57,667 nucleotides of DNA from Ferruginibacter sp. (GTDB lineage Bacteria > Bacteroidota > Bacteroidia > Chitinophagales > Chitinophagaceae), in assembly GCA_013141435.1 (NCBI GenBank), contig JABFQZ010000033.1, positions 1-57,667 of the forward strand. The letters run 5' to 3'. Both the position numbers and the translations under genes were made by a program. Below the pieces are notes generated by a model. It saw nothing but the letters and a program-made list of their open reading frames with translations. It was not told the DNA's origin and searched no databases. Of this stretch, positions 45,750-57,667 are shown piece after piece (the first letter of the stretch is position 1; each line of letters begins with the position of its first letter).

Positions 45750-46667
45750 ATGAAATATTATTTTTGCTTACAATTTAAGTTATTAAAAAGACGTGTAATT
45801 ACTTTTGGTATAAACCCAATAGTATGCTGTATTTTAGTACTATTATTTTTTATATATGCGTCATTACTTATTTTTTCTGAAATAACAAATCCAACAATAA
45901 TTTATTCAATTTTTGCTATTAGTTGTACTACATTATTATCATCAAAAAATAGGAATGTCTTTTTAAAATCAATATTTACACTTAAGCAATATGTAAAATT
46001 ACGTTTATTAGAAAATGCACTGTTGGTATTACCTTTTGCTGTGTTTTTGGGTTTTAAACAAGCATATAATATGGCATTTTTTATACTAATAGCTTCAAGT
46101 ACATTTGTATTTATTAAATCAAACACCAATTTTAATTTTACTTTGCCCACACCATTTTATAAAAATCCGTTTGAGTTTTTAGTAGGATTTAGGTCTTCTT
46201 TTATTTTAATTGTAGCATTATACATGTTAATGATTATTTCTATTAATGTACAAAATTTTGGGTTAGGTGCATTTGCATTGTTTTTTTTATTTTTTATAAT
46301 AATTTCTTTTTATCAAAAACCCGAGAGTGTATTTTATGTTTGGATTTATGCTTTAAATAGCAAACAATTTTTAATAAAAAAAATCACTATTGCAATTATG
46401 CATTCGTTTATTTTAACCTTACCAATGCTAAGTGGTTTAATTTATTTCTTTCCTCACTATATTGCTATTATTATTGCAATTAGTTTGTTTGGCAATATTT
46501 TAATGATAACTGTTTTATTGAGTAAATATGCACAATTTCCCGATGCTTTGGCACCATCAAAATTTTTGGCATTAATTTTTTCTGCATGGTTTCCGCCATT
46601 GGTTATTGCGTTTGCTATACGTTTTTATTTACAATCTAAAAAAAGTTTACATACTATTTTAAAATGA
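45750..46667 (+). CDS. multi-pass membrane protein, probable ABC transporter permease
   Basis: A 305-residue protein with about eight hydrophobic segments and few other features. No family motif recognised. Its stop overlaps the start of the ABC ATPase by 4 bp (ATGA), so the pair most likely forms one transporter, with this as the membrane subunit. Substrate unknown. Confidence 0.7.
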   Translation: MKYYFCLQFKLLKRRVITFGINPIVCCILVLLFFIYASLLIFSEITNPTIIYSIFAISCTTLLSSKNRNVFLKSIFTLKQYVKLRLLENALLVLPFAVFLGFKQAYNMAFFILIASSTFVFIKSNTNFNFTLPTPFYKNPFEFLVGFRSSFILIVALYMLMIISINVQNFGLGAFALFFLFFIIISFYQKPESVFYVWIYALNSKQFLIKKITIAIMHSFILTLPMLSGLIYFFPHYIAIIIAISLFGNILMITVLLSKYAQFPDALAPSKFLALIFSAWFPPLVIAFAIRFYLQSKKSLHTILK

Positions 46668-47344
46668 TACAAATTTTAAACTTATCCAAATCTTTCGGAA
46701 ATAGTGAAGTGTTAAAAAATATAGAACTATCATTTTCTGCAGGAAATGTATATGGAATTGTAGGCGAAAATGGCGCAGGCAAAACCACTTTGTTTAATTG
46801 TATTGCAGGTTTAGAAAAATTCGATGGCCAAATAAAATACTCAAAAGGCATTTTAAAAAATGTACTTGGGTTTTTACCAACTGATTCATATTTTTTTTCT
46901 AAAATTACTGGAGGTGAGTATTTGCAATTGCTTTGCAATGCTCGTAATGTAGAGCTTACTAATACTAGCGAAAAAAATATTTTCGATTTGCCGCTAAATC
47001 AATTTGCCGAAACCTATTCTACTGGCATGAAAAAAAAACTAGCTATCACGGCAATTTTGTTACAACAAAACAAGGTTTTTGTACTCGACGAACCATTTAA
47101 TGGTGTAGATATTCAGAGTAATATTTTAATAAAAGCTGTAATATTAAAACTAAAATCTTTAAATAAAATTGTTATCATTTCATCTCATATATTTTCTACA
47201 CTAAAAGAAACTTGCGATGAGTTACATCTATTAAAAAATGGAGTTATAATAAAAAGTGTTTTACCTAACAATTTTTCATTGATAGAAGAAGAATTAAAAG
47301 ATATAAACTTTATCAATAAAATAAATAACTTAGGGTTAATTTAA
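46664..47344 (+). CDS. ABC transporter ATP-binding protein
   Basis: A 226-residue ATPase: Walker A G-E-N-G-A-G-K-T-T (about 34-42), signature Y-S-T-G-M-K-K-K-L-A, Walker B V-F-V-L-D-E-P-F-N-G-V-D, and switch His in S-S-H-I-F-S. The canonical L-S-G-G-Q is altered to S-T-G-M-K as in ABC-2 type exporters (CcmA-like). Works with the overlapping upstream permease. Confidence 0.92.
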   Translation: MIQILNLSKSFGNSEVLKNIELSFSAGNVYGIVGENGAGKTTLFNCIAGLEKFDGQIKYSKGILKNVLGFLPTDSYFFSKITGGEYLQLLCNARNVELTNTSEKNIFDLPLNQFAETYSTGMKKKLAITAILLQQNKVFVLDEPFNGVDIQSNILIKAVILKLKSLNKIVIISSHIFSTLKETCDELHLLKNGVIIKSVLPNNFSLIEEELKDINFINKINNLGLI

Positions 47345-47347
47345 ACG

Positions 47348-49078
47348 CTACTCAAACAACTCTAATTTGTTTTTTGGTCGGCGTTTATCTTCCCATTTAA
47401 AATTTTTCAAAAATCTTTTATCAGTAGGTATTTGTTTCATTGGGTACATGGTACCATCAATATTATTTATAAATTTTATTTTTCGTACCTCTTCATTTAC
47501 AAAAAATACATCTACAGCATCGCCGCTACATCGGTTCATACCAATATAAGCACTATCATTATCTTGGGCATAAAAAACTGTTTCGGCAGGCGAGCCCTTT
47601 ATACGAGTATAATCTATTTTGCCTTTTATAAAATAGGCATTTAAAGTACGCCCATCAGCTTGGTTGTACATGGTAGCATTTGTTTGGTTTATTACAATGC
47701 TATTGTTAAACACATATATTCTTTTTGGTTGTTGTTTTTCGGTAAATAAATACATAGTGTCGCCCATTATCTGATTCTTTTCTTTCCATACAATTGGGTT
47801 TCTAAACATTCTAAAAACAGAGTCTTCGGTACTGTAATACATGCTATCGCATACAGCCTGAGAGCTATCGTTGTATATGCGCACATGGTTGTAGCCTATA
47901 ATGTATCTAACGCTATCTTGCGGTGCTTTAGTAAGCATTGGTTTATTATTTACAGTATCTATTTTTGTGTAATAATTTTTGCTAGTATCTTTTGGGTTAG
48001 TAGCAAATTCTAATTGTTTTGCAAAACTACTATCAGCATTTAACGTAGTTTTAGCAATTTTTTGTTTAAAACTTGTATCGTTTTTTCGTAAGCCTGAAAA
48101 CAATGTATCGGCCGATATATAAGTACTATCTTTATCTTTTACAATTATTACAACAGGTTTTTGTGTAGCCAAAAACGATGATGTTTTTTGGTTGGTTTCT
48201 ATTCTATTTCCAATAACAATCATGTGGTTTACACTATCTACATATTTTGCTCTTTGGTCCAATACATATACACCCGTTTTTTCATCAAAAAACATATTAT
48301 CTGCGGTAGCCGAAAAAGTAGAATCACTTATAAAAGTCTTATCAAAAAACTGGGCATAACCAGTTTCTAAATTGTACGTACCATTTTTAGATCGAAGTGT
48401 TTTACCTTCTTTTGTTTTCACAATTGTAGGTGCTATAAGCGTAGCAATTTTGGTAGCAGTATTGTATTTAAGGCTATCCGATACTATATTGTATTTTGGG
48501 TCTTTTAATTGTACAAATTTTTTAAAAAATACATCTTTTGTATCCGAAAAATAAATAGCATCGCTGCTGGTAAGTACCGATGAGCCATTTATTACCTTGC
48601 CACCACCTTGGTATGTGGCAATACCTGTGGCTACATTATAAATTAAATCGTTGGTTACAAGAGTGGCTTTACCATCAGTTAATTTTACATTTCTTTTCAA
48701 ATACGCCATTCTTTCCTTGCCTTCGTATTTTAAATAATCGGCGTAAGTATCTACAGTATCGGCATCGTTTATATGCACATGTCCAAATACTTCAGCAATG
48801 TTTGTACGAGAATTTATTGCAATGCTATCGCCATAAAGTTTTGTATTACCTTGTTTTACAATTGCATTACCAGCAAGGGTTCTAAAGCTAGTAGAGTCGT
48901 CTATAAATATATTGCGAATGCTATTGCCGTTAATAATTTCTATTTTATTATTATCACCAACTGTGGTTACCTGTGCAAAAATATTTTGTATAAAAAACAA
49001 TAAAATAAATAAAAAGTAAAAATGTATTTTTTTAAGCACAGCTATAAAATATTTTATTATTAAAAATTTGTCAACCAT
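47348..49078 (-). CDS. OstA/LptA-like envelope protein
   Basis: A 576-residue protein with a signal peptide ending I-F-A-Q (about 36). The first half has an OstA-type beta-jelly-roll repeat pattern: Y-G-D-S-I-A-I-N-S, G-H-V-H-I, Y-E-G-K-E-R-M-A-Y-L-K-R-N-V-K-L-T-D and similar rungs, as in LptA/LptD N-domains that carry lipopolysaccharide across the periplasm. In Bacteroidota such OstA-like proteins are common and presumed to act in LPS transport. No LptD barrel is present. A GTG at codon 14 (49039) would give a more normal signal peptide length. The 3' end lies 3 bp from the convergent ABC gene. Confidence 0.82.
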   Translation of the reverse strand: MVDKFLIIKYFIAVLKKIHFYFLFILLFFIQNIFAQVTTVGDNNKIEIINGNSIRNIFIDDSTSFRTLAGNAIVKQGNTKLYGDSIAINSRTNIAEVFGHVHINDADTVDTYADYLKYEGKERMAYLKRNVKLTDGKATLVTNDLIYNVATGIATYQGGGKVINGSSVLTSSDAIYFSDTKDVFFKKFVQLKDPKYNIVSDSLKYNTATKIATLIAPTIVKTKEGKTLRSKNGTYNLETGYAQFFDKTFISDSTFSATADNMFFDEKTGVYVLDQRAKYVDSVNHMIVIGNRIETNQKTSSFLATQKPVVIIVKDKDSTYISADTLFSGLRKNDTSFKQKIAKTTLNADSSFAKQLEFATNPKDTSKNYYTKIDTVNNKPMLTKAPQDSVRYIIGYNHVRIYNDSSQAVCDSMYYSTEDSVFRMFRNPIVWKEKNQIMGDTMYLFTEKQQPKRIYVFNNSIVINQTNATMYNQADGRTLNAYFIKGKIDYTRIKGSPAETVFYAQDNDSAYIGMNRCSGDAVDVFFVNEEVRKIKFINNIDGTMYPMKQIPTDKRFLKNFKWEDKRRPKNKLELFE

Positions 49079-49449
49079 TTTTTTTGCGAAGCATCAACTT
49101 AAAATCTATAATTAGCATCAGTTTCCAGCTTTACGCTCTTAGTTTTTTTGCCCCAAAGGCAGGCAAAAAAAGCTAACCGCTACAATCTGGGCTAGGCTCA
49201 TCATTAGTTCATTTTTCAGCATCAAAAACAAAGCTAAAATAATTTAAGTAAACTTTTATAATAAAACAAGTTGGTAGCAATATTTGTTTTATTTAAGCAA
49301 AGAGAATAATAAAAAACTAAAAATTTTCATAAAGTATGAAGGATTGTAAACTTTAGTTTTTTATCAAATAAAATTACCTTATCTTTAATTTTAATTGCCT
49401 CTTTGTAGAAAAATCTGTTTTCAATATTTTTAATGTCTAAAAAAAGAAT
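49079..49449. promoter_or_regulatory. divergent intergenic region with a strong hairpin
   Basis: No gene in these 371 bp. A perfect 10-bp inverted repeat, TTTTTTTGCC (49143-49152) and GGCAAAAAAA (49162-49171), with a 9-base loop, lies between two divergent genes and so is not placed as an ordinary terminator. The last 190 bp are very AT-rich and should hold the promoter of the Rhs-type gene; no confident -33/-7 pair was found. Confidence 0.45.
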
Positions 49450-55840
<6,391 letters not shown>

Positions 55841-55846
55841 ATATTG

Positions 55847-56503
55847 ATGAAAAATTCAAAATATTTAATTATAGCTTTTCTATTTCTATCTTGTTTAAGT
55901 GTATCTGAAAAAACATTTAAAAAAAATAATGAAGCAATTTTTACACTATTAGCAAATAAATTTTCAGGAGCAGAAAATGCATCATGGCTGGGAGGGAAGA
56001 CAAAAATACCCGAAAGGTTTTTGAATGGCGATGACACTTTAAAATTAAAATCCTACATAAAAAGTACAGACTCTATTTATAAAATTAAAATAAGAAAAAA
56101 CTATTATATTTTAATAAATGATACTTGTATCAATATAAAAGAGACAATAGATTTGCTTAGATATTCGATCACTAATAACAAACAATTTTTTTTTGAGTAT
56201 CTAAAAAATGATACTAGTTTTAAAGAATTAATTTTTTATAACAATCAGGGGTTACAAAAAAATCTGAAAATACACATCGAATTAATAAAATCAAAGTATA
56301 AAATAAAATTTAGAAATTCTTTATCAGTAAAAGTAGATGATGAGCTATTGGATAAAATAATTTTTTCAAATATTGTTTATGATAAAAACTATTTAAAAGC
56401 TATAGTATATGCTATTGCAGGTAGTAGTGGAACAGTATATTTTTTGAATAAAATTAATAGTAAATGGGAAATAAAACACCAACTACAATTATGGGTCCAT
56501 TGA
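55847..56503 (+). CDS. lipoprotein next to the Rhs tip, candidate immunity protein
   Basis: ATG at 55847 (a TTG one codon earlier is less likely) gives 218 residues with lipobox C16 in F-L-F-L-S-C-L. The mature part is Lys/Asn/Ile-rich with beta-strand-like patterns and no recognised family. It begins 6 bp after the Rhs stop, the position held by immunity genes for polymorphic toxins; as a lipoprotein it could neutralise a toxin in the periplasm or at the outer membrane. The immunity role is inference from position only. Confidence 0.65.
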   Translation: MKNSKYLIIAFLFLSCLSVSEKTFKKNNEAIFTLLANKFSGAENASWLGGKTKIPERFLNGDDTLKLKSYIKSTDSIYKIKIRKNYYILINDTCINIKETIDLLRYSITNNKQFFFEYLKNDTSFKELIFYNNQGLQKNLKIHIELIKSKYKIKFRNSLSVKVDDELLDKIIFSNIVYDKNYLKAIVYAIAGSSGTVYFLNKINSKWEIKHQLQLWVH

Positions 56504-56521
56504 TTTACCCAGCTTCCTATA

Positions 56522-56543
56522 GCTGGAGAAAAATTTCTCTAGC
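56522..56543 (+). other. small hairpin after the candidate immunity gene
   Basis: GCTGGAGAAA (56522-56531) pairs with TTTCTCTAGC (56534-56543), effective loop about 6 bases. No T-run follows, so it is not a standard terminator; the spacer 56504-56629 is richer in G+C than others. Confidence 0.4.
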
Positions 56544-56629
56544 CTGCATTGGTCAAAAATTATCAATAAATAAAATAACCTAGGCATGGCCTTTAACTAG
56601 CCGAAAATAAAAACATAAAAACACACAAC

Positions 56630-57136
56630 ATGAAAAAACTAATATTACCCTTACTATTTCTTACTTGCATATCAGGCAAGTGCAAAAAGGATAAAAGCGA
56701 ATGTTGGATAGCTTTTGACCCAGTGTATGGTGGAGATGCCTACGATGGTACAAAAGTATGCAATAAAACAAAAGCCGAAGCTGAGGCACTATATCCAAAT
56801 TATTGGTTTTATAGCAGCAATGAGCCTAAGTACTGCTTTAGATTAGTAAATAGAGGTTCAGTAACGTATGCTGGAGAAACGGCAATATCTATGGGGGATA
56901 AATTATGGACGCCTCTTGGGGTTACATATACAATAATAGATTGTAGCTTCTGTCATTGGCAATTAATAGAAAAAAGAAAAAGCAAAATTACTGGGTTTTA
57001 TAATGGAAATCCAAGAATAATATACGAAACATATTTTACCGATACATGTACAAAACTTACAGTAGGTAAAATAGTAAATTATATAGAAACCACCGACTCT
57101 CTAATAACAAGAGAGTACAAAACAAAATACCATTAA
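56630..57136 (+). CDS. small cysteine-rich exported protein, function unknown
   Basis: A 168-residue protein with a hydrophobic N-terminus (M-K-K-L-I-L-P-L-L-F-L-T-C) that may be a signal peptide; neither C13 nor C18 fits a classical lipobox well. The mature part has eight or so further cysteines and aromatic residues (D-C-S-F-C-H-W), suggesting disulfides outside the cytoplasm. I recognise no family. Located downstream of an Rhs gene, it could be a second immunity-like or associated product, but that is speculation. Confidence 0.6.
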   Translation: MKKLILPLLFLTCISGKCKKDKSECWIAFDPVYGGDAYDGTKVCNKTKAEAEALYPNYWFYSSNEPKYCFRLVNRGSVTYAGETAISMGDKLWTPLGVTYTIIDCSFCHWQLIEKRKSKITGFYNGNPRIIYETYFTDTCTKLTVGKIVNYIETTDSLITREYKTKYH

Positions 57137-57174
57137 AATCTAAGAACAAATATTTTCATGTCTAAATTATTTTT

Positions 57175-57667
57175 ATGTGTAAGAAATTATTTTTTGTAGC
57201 AGTATTGTTTTTTGCAAGCGCCCAACTATTTGCCCAGCAAATACCAGTAGGCATGTGTGGTATTGTATGTATTTACGATGCCAATGGCGCAAGGGTAAAA
57301 AGAGTTTATTTTTGTAATAATGGTACCGACCCTTATCCCTCGGCAGTTGCACCAGGCGATAGTGTTGTGGTGAGTATGATTAAAAATATTATAAAATCTG
57401 ATTTACCCAATGAGGTTAATGTATTGGAAAACGTAACAAAAAATAATTTTAAAAATTATAGTTTTCAAGTGGTAGATGTTTTGTACCCTAACCCTACTAC
57501 TGGAGTGTTTAACATTAATTTTAGTAAAACACTTAATAAAGCTACTGTTTTTATTGTAGATATTAATGGCAAAACATTAAAAACGTTTAAAGCAAATGGG
57601 GCTAAAATTATTGGCGATTTATCGGCATTGCCAGCAGGTACTTATTTTGTAAAAATTGATGATGGCG
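57175..57667 (+). CDS. small secreted protein with T9SS type A sorting tail (3' end outside window)
   Basis: Open from ATG 57175 to the window end (164 codons, no stop). Signal peptide to L-F-A-Q (about 22). The mature start has I-Y-D-A-N-G-A-R-V-K-R-V-Y, which resembles a single YD/Rhs repeat, then a short linker and a sorting domain with Y-P-N-P-T-T-G-V-F and L-P-A-G-T-Y-F-V-K. A very short secreted protein: only about 80 residues lie between the signal and sorting regions. Secretion by T9SS is well supported; function is unknown. Confidence 0.8.
   Translation, partial: MCKKLFFVAVLFFASAQLFAQQIPVGMCGIVCIYDANGARVKRVYFCNNGTDPYPSAVAPGDSVVVSMIKNIIKSDLPNEVNVLENVTKNNFKNYSFQVVDVLYPNPTTGVFNINFSKTLNKATVFIVDINGKTLKTFKANGAKIIGDLSALPAGTYFVKIDDG

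Overview
The window is an AT-rich chromosomal segment of a Bacteroidota bacterium, most likely from the Chitinophagaceae or a close relative. This rests on SusC/SusD genes, C-terminal T9SS sorting tails, homogentisate-type tyrosine catabolism and promoters of the Bacteroidota form TTTG-N19-TAnnTTTG. The family-level placement is inference from gene content only. No rRNA, integrase, transposase or CRISPR array was seen, and there is one tRNA (His).

Layout. (1) 1-6468: the end of a cbb3 cytochrome oxidase operon (ccoP tail, ccoG, ccoH, a SafE/DsbD_2-type membrane protein, a small coiled-coil protein). It is followed on the other strand by a PAS histidine kinase and a receiver-CRP fusion regulator, then an Rrf2 regulator with three clustered cysteines. 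This looks like oxygen respiration plus its sensing. (2) 6519-12910: an aromatic amino-acid block (hmgA, pdxH, hpd, U32 protein, ferredoxin, tryptophanase, PTPS/QueD). (3) 13019-16585: a persulfide dioxygenase-rhodanese fusion, a methyltransferase and a thiolase. (4) 16863-21039: rlmN, fusA with a long leader, and tRNA-His, with several clear promoters, terminators and a pair of diverged intergenic repeats. (5) 21298-42306: a secreted protein made of three near-identical repeats, then a polysaccharide utilisation locus: SusC, SusD, two surface lipoproteins, two GH16, GH2, two GH30 and GH3, plus ChaN-like and EEP-family secreted proteins. The enzyme set points to a beta-1,3/1,6-glucan such as laminarin. 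(6) 42393-49078: priA, plsC, an ABC transporter pair and an OstA/LptA-like envelope protein. (7) 49450-57667: a 2,113-residue SpvB/VCBS/Rhs protein with an HExxH metallopeptidase tip, a lipoprotein beside it that may be its immunity protein, and two small secreted proteins.

The most notable signal is at the start of region 7. Nine copies of CTAT lie inside what would be the signal-peptide coding region of the giant Rhs-type protein. The repeat encodes an L-S-I-Y hydrophobic core. With nine copies the upstream ATG runs into a stop after 20 residues. With 8 or 11 copies it would join the long frame and give a normal signal peptide ending in KA-Q. This is a strong candidate for slipped-strand phase variation of export of a Tc/Rhs-like polymorphic toxin, and the copy present here reads as OFF.
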